From Variovorax paradoxus (GTDB lineage: Bacteria > Pseudomonadota > Gammaproteobacteria > Burkholderiales > Burkholderiaceae_C), in the NCBI RefSeq assembly GCF_009498455.1, contig NZ_CP045644.1, forward strand, positions 6,575,001 to 6,639,000: DNA of 64,000 bases, in the 5' to 3' direction. Shown one piece after another: positions 34,795 through 42,813 of this stretch. The notes beneath the pieces are model-generated. The model made no database searches, was not told the origin of the DNA, and saw only the letters and a list, made by a program, of their open reading frames with translations. Numbering within the stretch: position 1 is the stretch's first letter; each line of letters begins with the position of its first letter. The position numbers and the translations under genes were made by a program.

Positions 34795-35217
34795 ATGGCC
34801 GCCCCCGCCGCCGATCGTTGCGCAGCCCACGCCTTGCCTTCCCGCCGCACGGCCGCCGGGCTTCTGCTGCTCGCCGTACTTGCCGGCGGCTGCGAAGTCG
34901 GCGAGCGCCCCCTGCCTTACGGCGATGCGTCCCCGGACCAGCGCCTGTCGGGCCAGCGCCTGCTCGCGCAGTACCAGTGCGGCAGCTGCCATGCCATCCC
35001 GGGCGTGGCTGCCGTCCGCCAGCAGACGACCGGCCCCGTGCTCGCCGCCTTCGGCCGGCGCAGTTACATCGCGGGCCACGTGCCCAACCGGCCCGACACG
35101 CTCGCGCACTGGATCGCCGACCCCGCCGCGCTCGTGCCCGGCACGCCGATGCCCGCGATGGGTGTCTCGCCCAGCGACGCGCGCGACATGGCGGCCTACC
35201 TGCTGGCGCTCGAATGA
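34795..35217 (+). CDS. Cytochrome c lipoprotein of the caa3-type oxidase cluster
   Basis: A 140-residue protein with a signal segment ending LAGGC (lipobox), one heme site CGSCH and a methionine region TPMPAMGV. It is a small outer-leaflet cytochrome c, probably an electron donor for the oxidase. Its stop overlaps the ATG of the subunit II gene (ATGA). Confidence 0.88.
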   Translation: MAAPAADRCAAHALPSRRTAAGLLLLAVLAGGCEVGERPLPYGDASPDQRLSGQRLLAQYQCGSCHAIPGVAAVRQQTTGPVLAAFGRRSYIAGHVPNRPDTLAHWIADPAALVPGTPMPAMGVSPSDARDMAAYLLALE

Positions 35218-36155
35218 CCGGCGCCACGCCCCAGTCGGCACTGCACTCGGCCGGCCCGGTCGCCGACACGCTGCTGGGCGTCACCGGCCTGCTCAGCGCG
35301 GGCGCGGCGCTGATCCTGCTCGGCGTGATGGCGCTGCTGGTGGTGGCGGTGCGCCGCCGCGAAGGCACGCTGAACGTGCGGCTGTGGCTGCTCGGCGGCG
35401 GCGTGGTGTTTCCGGTCGTGGTGCTCACGGCGCTGTTCGCCTACAGCGAATGGCACCGCCCGCCGTGGCAGCCCGTGCCGCCGAAAAACGCGCTCATCGT
35501 CGGCGTCACCGGCCACATGTGGTGGTGGGAGGTGCGCTACCGCGACCCCGCCACGGGCGCGGAGGTGGTCACGGCGAACGAGATCCGCATTCCCGTCGGA
35601 CGCCCCGTGTACTTCGGCCTCGGCAGCGCCGACGTGATCCACAGCTTCTGGATCCCCGCGCTCGGCGGCAAGATGGACATGCTGCCGGGCCGCGTGCAGC
35701 ACCTGCGGTTGCAGGCCGACCGCCCCGGCGTGTGGCGCGGGCAGTGCGCCGAATACTGCGGCGAGCAGCATGCGCGCATGGCGCTGCATGTGGTGGCGCA
35801 GGCGCCCGCCGAGTTCGACGCCTGGCTCGCCGCGCAGGCGCGCCCCGCCGTGCCGGCGGAAGCGCTGTCGCCTGCGCTCGCACGCGGGCGCGAGGCCTTC
35901 CTGGCGAACCGCTGCAACGCCTGCCACACGGTGCGCGGCGTGAGCGAAACCAGCCGCCTCGGACCCGACCTGACCCATGTCGGCAGCCGGCTCTACCTGG
36001 GCGCGGGCACCGTGCCCAATGACGCCGACGGGCGCGCCGCCTGGGTCGCCCACACGCAGGCGCTGAAGCCCGGCGCGCGCATGCCGTCGTCGCACGCGCG
36101 CCTCGACGACGCCACGCTGCGGTCCATTGCCGACTGGCTCGGCCATCTCGAATGA
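35214..36155 (+). CDS. coxB: Cytochrome c oxidase subunit II with fused cytochrome c domain
   Basis: A 313-residue caa3-type subunit II. Two N-terminal helices (about 18-45 and 55-78) are followed by the aromatic MWWWEVRY strip, VIHSFW with a copper ligand, and the full CuA loop CAEYCGEQHARM. Residues about 215-313 form a cytochrome c with CNACH and a methionine ligand near ARMPSSH. It takes electrons from a soluble or lipid-bound cytochrome and passes them to heme a. Both ends overlap the neighbouring genes by four bases. Confidence 0.95.
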   Translation: MTGATPQSALHSAGPVADTLLGVTGLLSAGAALILLGVMALLVVAVRRREGTLNVRLWLLGGGVVFPVVVLTALFAYSEWHRPPWQPVPPKNALIVGVTGHMWWWEVRYRDPATGAEVVTANEIRIPVGRPVYFGLGSADVIHSFWIPALGGKMDMLPGRVQHLRLQADRPGVWRGQCAEYCGEQHARMALHVVAQAPAEFDAWLAAQARPAVPAEALSPALARGREAFLANRCNACHTVRGVSETSRLGPDLTHVGSRLYLGAGTVPNDADGRAAWVAHTQALKPGARMPSSHARLDDATLRSIADWLGHLE

Positions 36156-38659
36156 ACGCGACCACCGAACGCCCCGACGGCGAACGCGAAGCGCTGGAGC
36201 GCGCATGGCGGGCGCCGCGCGGCTGGCGGCTGCTCTCGGCCGTCAACAACACGCACATCGGCGTGTTCTACATCGCCACGGCCATGCTCTTCTTCGTGCT
36301 CGCCGGCGTGCTCGCGCTGGTGATGCGCACGCAGCTGGCCGTGCCCGACAACGACCTCGTCGATGCGCGCACCTACAACCAGCTGTTCACGATGCACGGC
36401 ACCGTGATGATGTTCCTGTTCGCGGTGCCGATCGTCGAGGCGGTGGCGGTGTACCTGCTGCCCGGCATGCTCGGTGCGCGCGACCTGCCGTTTCCGCGCC
36501 TGTCGGCCTATGCCTTCTGGACCTATGCCATCGGCGGCATCGTGTTCTTCTGCACGATCTTCTTCGGCGAGGCGCCCGATGGCGGCTGGTTCATGTACCC
36601 GCCGCTCACGGGCAAGGAGTTCTCGCCCGGGCGCGGCGCCGACTGGTGGCTGCTGGGCATCGGCTTCATCGAGATCTCGGCCATCGCGGGCGCCATCGAA
36701 CTCATCATCGGCGTGCTCTTCACGCGCGCGCCGGGCATGACGCTCATGCGCATGCCGGTGTTTGCGTGGGCCATGCTGGTGAGCGCGCTGATGATCGTGT
36801 TCGCCTTTCCGGCGGTGATCGCGGCCACGATGCTGCTGGAGGTCGAGCGCGCCTTCGGCTGGCCCTTCTTCATGCCCGCGCGCGGCGGCGACCCGCTGCT
36901 GTGGCAGCACCTGTTCTGGTTCTTCGGCCACCCCGAGGTCTACATCATCTTCCTGCCCGCGGCGGGCATGGTGTCGATGATGGTCGCCACCTGCGCGCGC
37001 ACGCCGCTCGTGGGCTACCGCGCGGTGGTGATGGCGCTCATCGGCGTGGGCGTGGTGAGCTTCCTGCTGTGGGCGCACCACATGTTCACGGCCGGGCTGG
37101 GCGGCGTGCCGATGCTGCTGGTGTCGGCGGCCAGCTTCGTGGTCGCGATTCCGAGCGGGCTGCAGGTGTTCGCGTGGATCGCCACCTTCTGGCGCGGCCG
37201 CGTCACGCTGGACACGCCGACGCTCTTCCTGCTCGGCTTCCACTTCATCTTCGTGCTCGGCGGGCTCACGGGCGTGATGGTGGCCGTGCTGCCCTTCGAC
37301 TGGCAGGCGCACGACAGCTACTTCATCGTGGCCCACCTGCACTACGTGCTGATCGGCGGCATGGTCTTTCCGCTGTTCGCGGGCTTCTACCACTGGGCAC
37401 CGGTGTTCAACGGACACAGGCTGTCAGAGCGCGCCGGGCGCTGGGTCTTCGGCCTGATGTTCGGCGGCTTCAACCTGGCGTTCTTTCCGATGCACATCGC
37501 CGGCCTGCTGGGCATGCCGCGCCGGGTGGCGACCTACCCGGGCGACCTCGGCTGGAACGGCCTGAACCTGGCATCGACCGTCGGCGCCTTCGTGCTCGCG
37601 GGCGGCGTGCTGCTGTTCTTCATCGACGCGCTGCGCACCATGCGGCGCCCCGAGCGTGAGCACGGCAACCCCTGGGGCGCGGGCACGCTCGAATGGCTGC
37701 CGCAGCGCGACTACGGCGTGCGCAGCATTCCCGAGGTCGATTCGCCCTACCCGCTGTGGCAGCAGCCGTCGTTGCCGCAAGAGGTCGAGCGCGGCCACCA
37801 CTGGCTGCCGGGCACGGTCTTCGGCGGGCGTGAAACGCTGGTGACCAGCGTGCGCGCCGCGCGGCCGGTGCAGCTGCTGCGCCTGCCCACCGACGGCTGG
37901 CTGCCCGTGGTCGCGGCGGCGGGCACGGCGGGCTTCTTCCTGCTGCTCACGGTGTCGCAGGCGGTGCTCGCCTTCGGCTGCGGCGCGGTGGCGATCGTCG
38001 CCATGCTCTGGTGGCTCTGGGAGGCCGACCAGGCGCCGTCCGCGCTGACCGCCGATGTGGGGCATGGCGTGCACCTGCCGGTGATGGCCACCGGCCGCAA
38101 CTCGCATTCGTGGTGGGCCACGGTGGTGCTGGTGGCGGTCGACATGACGATCTTCTCGTCGCTCGTGTTCTCGCACCTGCACCTGGCGATGGCCGCCGAG
38201 GTCTGCCCGCCGCCGGGCGCCGCGCTGCCCGCGCTGCAATGGCCGTTGGTCTCCGCGCTGCTGTGGCTGGCCGGATCGGGCGGCATCGCATGGGCCGGCC
38301 GCCTGCTCGACGACCCGCGGCCGCAGCGCCAGCGTGCGCTGCGATGGCTCACGGTGCTGGCGCTGTGCTGCACGCTGGGGGCGGTGGCGATCGATCTCGC
38401 CAGCCACAGCCGCGCGGGCCTCGACCCGACCGACCAGGCCTGGAGCGCGACCGTCGGCATGCTGCTGGGCTACGAGGCCTTCCATGCGGCCGTGCTGCTG
38501 TTTGCAGGCGGCTTCGTGCTGGCGCGCTCGTGGCGCGGCAAGCTGCAGCCCGTGGCGCGCGCCAGCCTCGACAACACGCGGCTGCTGTGGCACTGCGCGA
38601 CGGCGCAGGGCGTGCTCGGTGCACTCGTCGTGCAGGCGGCGCCGCGCCTTCTGGGTTGA
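36152..38659 (+). CDS. Cytochrome c oxidase subunit I-III fusion
   Basis: An 835-residue fusion. Residues 1 to about 560 are subunit I with the heme and CuB histidines in FTMHGTVMMF, FGHPEVYIIF, WAHHMFTAG and HDSYFIVAHLHYV; the Glu and Tyr of HPEVY needed for proton transfer are present. After a hydrophilic bridge (HGNPWGAGTLEW onward), residues about 590-835 are a shortened subunit III (NSHSWWATVVLV, then four helices). No subunit IV, ctaG or heme-synthesis gene follows, so assembly must depend on genes elsewhere. The start overlaps the coxB stop (ATGA). Confidence 0.94.
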   Translation: MNATTERPDGEREALERAWRAPRGWRLLSAVNNTHIGVFYIATAMLFFVLAGVLALVMRTQLAVPDNDLVDARTYNQLFTMHGTVMMFLFAVPIVEAVAVYLLPGMLGARDLPFPRLSAYAFWTYAIGGIVFFCTIFFGEAPDGGWFMYPPLTGKEFSPGRGADWWLLGIGFIEISAIAGAIELIIGVLFTRAPGMTLMRMPVFAWAMLVSALMIVFAFPAVIAATMLLEVERAFGWPFFMPARGGDPLLWQHLFWFFGHPEVYIIFLPAAGMVSMMVATCARTPLVGYRAVVMALIGVGVVSFLLWAHHMFTAGLGGVPMLLVSAASFVVAIPSGLQVFAWIATFWRGRVTLDTPTLFLLGFHFIFVLGGLTGVMVAVLPFDWQAHDSYFIVAHLHYVLIGGMVFPLFAGFYHWAPVFNGHRLSERAGRWVFGLMFGGFNLAFFPMHIAGLLGMPRRVATYPGDLGWNGLNLASTVGAFVLAGGVLLFFIDALRTMRRPEREHGNPWGAGTLEWLPQRDYGVRSIPEVDSPYPLWQQPSLPQEVERGHHWLPGTVFGGRETLVTSVRAARPVQLLRLPTDGWLPVVAAAGTAGFFLLLTVSQAVLAFGCGAVAIVAMLWWLWEADQAPSALTADVGHGVHLPVMATGRNSHSWWATVVLVAVDMTIFSSLVFSHLHLAMAAEVCPPPGAALPALQWPLVSALLWLAGSGGIAWAGRLLDDPRPQRQRALRWLTVLALCCTLGAVAIDLASHSRAGLDPTDQAWSATVGMLLGYEAFHAAVLLFAGGFVLARSWRGKLQPVARASLDNTRLLWHCATAQGVLGALVVQAAPRLLG

Positions 38660-38665
38660 AGCCGG

Positions 38666-39328
38666 TCAGGCCAGCGCCGGCGCGCGCTTGCGACGCTCGC
38701 GCGCCACGGGCTCGAACAGCTCGGAGGCCACGGCCAGGTCTTTCAGCCAGGCCGCCCACGCGGCTTCACGCTGCGCCGGATCGCCGCGCAGCAGCGCCGA
38801 CGGGTGCAGCGTGATCAGCACACGCAATCCGTCCTCGCGCGCGAGCCACTGCCCGCGTTCGCGCGTGACCGCCACGTGGCGCCCCAGCAGCGAACGCGCC
38901 GCGACACCGCCGAGCGCGAGCAGCGCGCCGGGCCGCACCAGGCCGATCTCGCCCTCCAGCCATTGCAGGCACGCATCGGCCTCGCGCTGCGCCGGCGTCT
39001 TGTGGATGCGCCGTTTGCCGCGCAGTTCGTACTTGAAGTGCTTGACCGCGTTGGTCACGTAGAGCTTGTCGCGCGACCAGCCCAGCTCGGCCACCGCGCG
39101 ATCGAACAGCCGACCCGCCGGGCCCACGAACGGACGGCCCTGCAGGTCTTCCTTGTCGCCCGGTTGTTCGCCCACCACCATGAGGCGCGCGCGCACCGGC
39201 CCTTCGCCGAACACCGACTGCGTGGCGCGCGCGCCGAGCGGGCAATCGCGGCAGGCGTTGGTCGCCTCGCCCATGGCATGAAGCGCCACGGTGGCGGACT
39301 TCGTGCTGCGCGCGTCGCGAGGCGTCAT
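38666..39328 (-). CDS. udgX: UdgX-type uracil-DNA glycosylase
   Basis: A 220-residue iron-sulfur uracil-DNA glycosylase. It has the family signatures GEQPGD near residue 53, a CRDC pair (C26, C29) and further cysteines for a [4Fe-4S] cluster, TNAVKHFK and LHPSALL. The KRRIH loop (105-109) is the diagnostic insertion of UdgX, whose His109 in the mycobacterial enzyme bonds covalently to the abasic product; here the His is also residue 109. The start overlaps the stop of the DUF421 gene (ATGA). It converges on the oxidase genes. Confidence 0.9.
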   Translation of the reverse strand: MTPRDARSTKSATVALHAMGEATNACRDCPLGARATQSVFGEGPVRARLMVVGEQPGDKEDLQGRPFVGPAGRLFDRAVAELGWSRDKLYVTNAVKHFKYELRGKRRIHKTPAQREADACLQWLEGEIGLVRPGALLALGGVAARSLLGRHVAVTRERGQWLAREDGLRVLITLHPSALLRGDPAQREAAWAAWLKDLAVASELFEPVARERRKRAPALA

Positions 39329-39825
39329 TGCGCTCCTCCGGATTTCTTGTAGGTCAACACACTGAGTTCGCCGTCGCCCTCCAGCCGCGCCACACGGACC
39401 TCGGACAGATCGTCAATGCCCTTCTCGCGCAGCTTTGCCATCAGCTCTTCCACCGTGATCAGCTCGCGGCGCAGCGTGCGGTGCACGATGTGGCCGTGCC
39501 TCACCAGGGGCTCCGGCCGTGGCGCGAGAAAGCGCCACACCCACGGCGAGTGATAGCTCGCCCAATCGAGCAGGTAGTTCCAGGTGACCAGCGTGAAGAT
39601 GAGCACCAGCCCGTCGCCGATGGTCTTGTAGTCGCCCTGCATCGCGTTGCTCGACGCGTCGGCGATGAGCACCACGAACAGCAGGTCGGCCACGCCCAGC
39701 GAGCCGACGTCGCGGCGCAGCAGGAAGCGGAACACGATCAACAGGGTCCAGTAGATCGCCGTTCCCCGCAGCACCATCTGCCACGGAGGTTGTTCAAGTC
39801 GGAACAGCTCCAGCATCGCGTCCAT
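39325..39825 (-). CDS. DUF421 (YcaP/YetF-like) membrane protein
   Basis: A 166-residue protein with about three N-terminal membrane helices followed by a soluble DUF421 domain (GHIVHRTLRRELITVEELMAKLRE split as HRTLRRELITVEELM, then DLSEVRVARLEGDGELSVL). Relatives include spore proteins and YcaP. Function is unknown. Four bases overlap with udgX, so both genes form a two-gene unit. Confidence 0.88.
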   Translation of the reverse strand: MDAMLELFRLEQPPWQMVLRGTAIYWTLLIVFRFLLRRDVGSLGVADLLFVVLIADASSNAMQGDYKTIGDGLVLIFTLVTWNYLLDWASYHSPWVWRFLAPRPEPLVRHGHIVHRTLRRELITVEELMAKLREKGIDDLSEVRVARLEGDGELSVLTYKKSGGAQ

Positions 39826-40011
39826 CCACCCATGGTCGACGGTTCCTCGCCGCCGCCGGTCGGAAGGTGCGGTGCACGCGCGTCAGCCAACTCCTGCACG
39901 CACTTCATCCCTTCTCCGGTGAGCGGGGTGCGGCTTTGGCCGAAAGGTCCGGCTTTCACCTGCGCCTGCGCCGGCGCAGCCGTTCACCTTTTCCCACCAT
40001 GGAGCATTCCG

Positions 40012-41793
40012 ATGAAGACCACCGTCAGCGACTTCGTGATCCAGCGCCTGCACGACTGGGGGGTGCGCCGTGTGTACGGCTACCCCGGCGACGGCATCAA
40101 CGGACTCATCGGCGCGCTCGACCGCTTCGAAGGCCCGCTCGACTTCGTGCAGGTGCGGCACGAGGAACTGGCCGCCTTCATGGCCGCCGGCGACGCCAAG
40201 TTCTCGGGCGAGGTCGGCGTGTGCCTGGCCACCTCCGGGCCCGGCGCGATCCACCTGCTCAACGGCCTGTACGACGCCAAGCTCGACCACCAGCCGGTGG
40301 TTGCGCTCGTGGGGCAGCAGCAGCGCAGCGCGCTGGGCGGCGACTACCAGCAGGAGGTCGACCTCGTGTCGCTGTTCAAGGACGTGGCGCACGAGTTCGT
40401 GCAGATGGCCACCAGCGCCACGCAGGCGCGCCACCTGATCGACCGCGCCATGCGCATCGCGCGCGACCGGCGCGCCGTCACCTGCGTGATCTTTCCCAAC
40501 GACGTGCAGGACCTGCCCGCCGTGCCGGCTCCGCCGCGCGAACACGGCACGGTGCACACCGGCATCGGCGCCACCGCGACGGCGCAGGTGCCGCCCGACG
40601 ACGCGCTCGCGCAGGCCGCCGACATCCTCAATGCCGGCGAGCGCGTCGCCATCCTGGCCGGCGCGGGCGCGCTGCATGCGACCGACGAGCTCATCCACGT
40701 GGCCGAGCGCCTCGGGGCCGGCATCGCCAAGGCCCTGCTCGGCAAGGCCTGCGTGCCCGACGACCAGCCCTATGTGACGGGCGCCATCGGCATCCTCGGC
40801 ACGCGCGCGAGTTCGCGCCTCATGGAAGGCTGCGACACGCTGCTGATCGTCGGCTCGTCGTTTCCGTATGCCGAGTTCCTGCCGCCCGAAGGCCGGGCGC
40901 GCTGCGTGCAGATCGACACCGACCCGCGCGCGATCGGCCTGCGCTATCCGGCCGAACTGGGGCTGGTGGGCGACAGCCGCGCCACGCTCGCGGCGCTGCT
41001 GCCGAAGCTGGAGCCCAAGCCCCATGGCGCGTGGCGGCGCGGCATCGAGGACGACGTGGCGCAGTGGTGGCGCGTGCTCGAAGCCCGCGCGCACGTCGAG
41101 GCCTCGCCGATCAATCCGCAGCGCGTGTTCTGGGAACTGTCGCCGCGCCTGCCCGAGCTGGCGGTGCTGACCTGCGACAGCGGCACCAGCGCGCACTGGT
41201 ACGCGCGCGACGTCAAGCTGCGCCGCGGCATGAAGGCCAGCCTCTCGGGCGGGCTGGCGTCGATGGGGCCGGCCATTCCCTATGCGATTGCCGCCAAGTT
41301 CGTGCACCCCGACCGGCCAGTGGTCGCCATGGTCGGCGACGGCGCGATGCAGATGAACGGACTCAACGGCCTCATCACCATCGCGCGGCTGTGGCGCGAC
41401 TGGGCCGACCGCCGGCTGGTCGTGATGGTGCTCAACAACCGCGACCTGAACCTCGTCACCTGGGAACAGCGCGTGCTCGGCGGCGACCCGAAGTTCGAGG
41501 GCTCGCAGACGCTGCCCGACTTTCCGTACGCACGCTTCGCCGAGATGCTGGGCTTGGGCGCAGTGCGGGTCGACACGCCCGAGGCGATCGGCCCCGCGTG
41601 GGACGCCGCCTTCGCGGCCGACCGGCCCATGCTGCTCGAGATGGTGACCGACGCCGCCGTGCCGCCGCTGCCGCCCGACGTGTCGATGGCGCAGGCGCGC
41701 GCGTACGTGTCGGCGCTGTGGCAGGGCGACCCCGAGGCGCTGCGCACGCTCAAGGCCGTCGTCAGGGAGTACTGGGCCAGCCTGCGGGCCTGA
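40012..41793 (+). CDS. Thiamine-diphosphate enzyme, pyruvate oxidase (PoxB)-like
   Basis: A 593-residue ThDP enzyme of the acetolactate synthase/pyruvate oxidase superfamily. The catalytic glutamate is in VRHEELAAFMA, the FAD/ADP-like middle domain runs about 195-330, and the ThDP motif GDGAMQMNG...VLNNRD is complete. Similarity by pattern is closest to PoxB, which oxidises pyruvate to acetate and CO2 and gives electrons to quinone, but the C-terminal membrane-binding helix of E. coli PoxB is not evident. GGAG precedes the ATG at 40012. It is a single-gene unit. Confidence 0.85.
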   Translation: MKTTVSDFVIQRLHDWGVRRVYGYPGDGINGLIGALDRFEGPLDFVQVRHEELAAFMAAGDAKFSGEVGVCLATSGPGAIHLLNGLYDAKLDHQPVVALVGQQQRSALGGDYQQEVDLVSLFKDVAHEFVQMATSATQARHLIDRAMRIARDRRAVTCVIFPNDVQDLPAVPAPPREHGTVHTGIGATATAQVPPDDALAQAADILNAGERVAILAGAGALHATDELIHVAERLGAGIAKALLGKACVPDDQPYVTGAIGILGTRASSRLMEGCDTLLIVGSSFPYAEFLPPEGRARCVQIDTDPRAIGLRYPAELGLVGDSRATLAALLPKLEPKPHGAWRRGIEDDVAQWWRVLEARAHVEASPINPQRVFWELSPRLPELAVLTCDSGTSAHWYARDVKLRRGMKASLSGGLASMGPAIPYAIAAKFVHPDRPVVAMVGDGAMQMNGLNGLITIARLWRDWADRRLVVMVLNNRDLNLVTWEQRVLGGDPKFEGSQTLPDFPYARFAEMLGLGAVRVDTPEAIGPAWDAAFAADRPMLLEMVTDAAVPPLPPDVSMAQARAYVSALWQGDPEALRTLKAVVREYWASLRA

Positions 41794-41829
41794 GAGGCGC
41801 CGAGGCTGGCAGGGGGCGGTCGCGGTGGC

Positions 41830-42321
41830 TCAGGCCATCGCGCCGAGTTCTTCCATGAGCTCTTCCTTGCGCTGCGCGAGCTGCTCGCGCATGGCGACGA
41901 GGTCGAGGCCGCGCGCCGCGCGCGCCTTCACGAAGATCTCGTTGCGCTCTTCCTTCACGTGGTGGTCGATGTACTCGCCCAGCACGATCACCTTGGCGTC
42001 GAACTTCTCGTCGATCTCGGTGGCCTCCTGGATCTGCGCGATCAGTTCCTTGGCGCTGGCGTGTTCCACCTCGGCTTCGTCGAGCAGGTCGGTTTCCTTG
42101 ATGGCGGCGCGCAGCGCGGGGTAGAAGATTTCTTCCTCGATCTGCGCGTGGACGGTGAGCTCCATGCAGATCTCGTTGGCCAGTTCGCGCTTCTTCTGTT
42201 CCGCGGAGGCGGCGCGCGATTCGGCCAGTTCGCCGTACGTCTTGAACATCTTCTTCACGTGGCGGTGGTCGGTGTCGAGAAGGCTGCAGGCATCGGGTTC
42301 GTTGCGTCGGGTCGTGGGCAT
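41830..42321 (-). CDS. Hemerythrin-like HHE-domain protein
   Basis: A 163-residue four-helix protein with the HHE pattern DTDHRHVKKMFKTY, HAQIEEEIFYPAL, DEAEVEHASAKELIAQI and DHHVKEERNEIF, whose His and Glu residues bind a di-iron centre. Such proteins handle oxygen, NO or iron. The start ATG at 42321 is supported by GGAG ten bases upstream; an in-frame ATG at 42333 has no ribosome site. Acidic composition suggests a cytoplasmic protein. Confidence 0.9.
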   Translation of the reverse strand: MPTTRRNEPDACSLLDTDHRHVKKMFKTYGELAESRAASAEQKKRELANEICMELTVHAQIEEEIFYPALRAAIKETDLLDEAEVEHASAKELIAQIQEATEIDEKFDAKVIVLGEYIDHHVKEERNEIFVKARAARGLDLVAMREQLAQRKEELMEELGAMA

Positions 42322-42546
42322 CGTGGGCTCCATGGGTTGAAGGAATAAAGGATGAAAGAAACGAAACGGAGATCGCACGATGGAATGCCACGGCAGGGCA
42401 CGGCGTAGGAAAGCTCCGTACCCGCGTGGCGGCGCACGGCGCAGGCTGCAACAACTCGCAACGCCGCCCACGGCGCGCGCCGCATGCCTTGCGTGCCCTG
42501 CGTGCGCCGCGTGCCGGCCTCGTCCGACCCGCAGGCGGTGCGCGGG

Positions 42547-42576
42547 CCTGACACGGCGACGGTGCGGGCGCGCTAG
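42547..42576 (+). promoter_or_regulatory. Candidate stress-type promoter (CTGACA-N20-CTAG)
   Basis: CCTGACA and CTAG are separated exactly as in the copy at 45739-45768, and a related form is at 49109-49138. CTAG is rare in this genome outside stop codons. The small-protein ATG is 69 bases downstream. Confidence 0.4.
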
Positions 42577-42583
42577 CGTCGGT

Positions 42584-42599
42584 GGGACGGCGCCGTCCC
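42584..42599. repeat. Perfect 16-base palindrome
   Basis: GGGACGGC-GCCGTCCC sits just after the candidate promoter, over its expected start point. It could be an operator for a dimeric repressor or a hairpin in the leader. Confidence 0.5.
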
Positions 42600-42644
42600 G
42601 ACCTCTGATCGCCGGCCGGCCGCCTTTTCGAAAGGAGCTTTCCG

Positions 42645-42797
42645 ATGATCCGCAAACTCGCTTCCGGCCAGTACCGCCTCTATGCCCGCAAGGTCGACCC
42701 GCAGACGGGCAAGCGCCGCAACCTGGGCACCTTCGACTCGCGCGAGGACGCCGAGCGGCACGAGCGCGAAGTGCAGTACTTCAAGCGCCGCCACTGA
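42645..42797 (+). CDS. Small basic protein (50 residues) upstream of clsB
   Basis: A 50-codon gene with a strong AAAGGAG site eight bases before its ATG. The sequence runs from MIRKLASGQYRLYARKVDP through NLGTFDSREDAERHERE to FKRRH. I recognise it as a conserved small protein found in many proteobacteria, of unknown function; the pattern of alternating basic residues and a short helix suggests nucleic-acid or ribosome binding. It ends 16 bases before the cardiolipin synthase gene and is probably co-transcribed with it. Confidence 0.8.
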   Translation: MIRKLASGQYRLYARKVDPQTGKRRNLGTFDSREDAERHEREVQYFKRRH

Positions 42798-42813
42798 CCC
42801 GCAGGCACCCGGC

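Larger units (their letters stand above)
42322..42644. other. Divergent intergenic region between hemerythrin and small-protein genes
   Basis: About 320 bases with no coding potential I trust. It contains a run of degenerate GCGTGC-type units (42483-42515), a candidate CTGACA-N20-CTAG promoter (42547-42576) and a perfect 16-base palindrome (42584-42599). Both flanking genes must be driven from here. Confidence 0.6.

Noticed and set aside
39828..40011. N-terminal extension of the PoxB-like gene
   Set aside because: The frame is open upstream but has no similarity to the family; the ATG at 40012 has a ribosome site.
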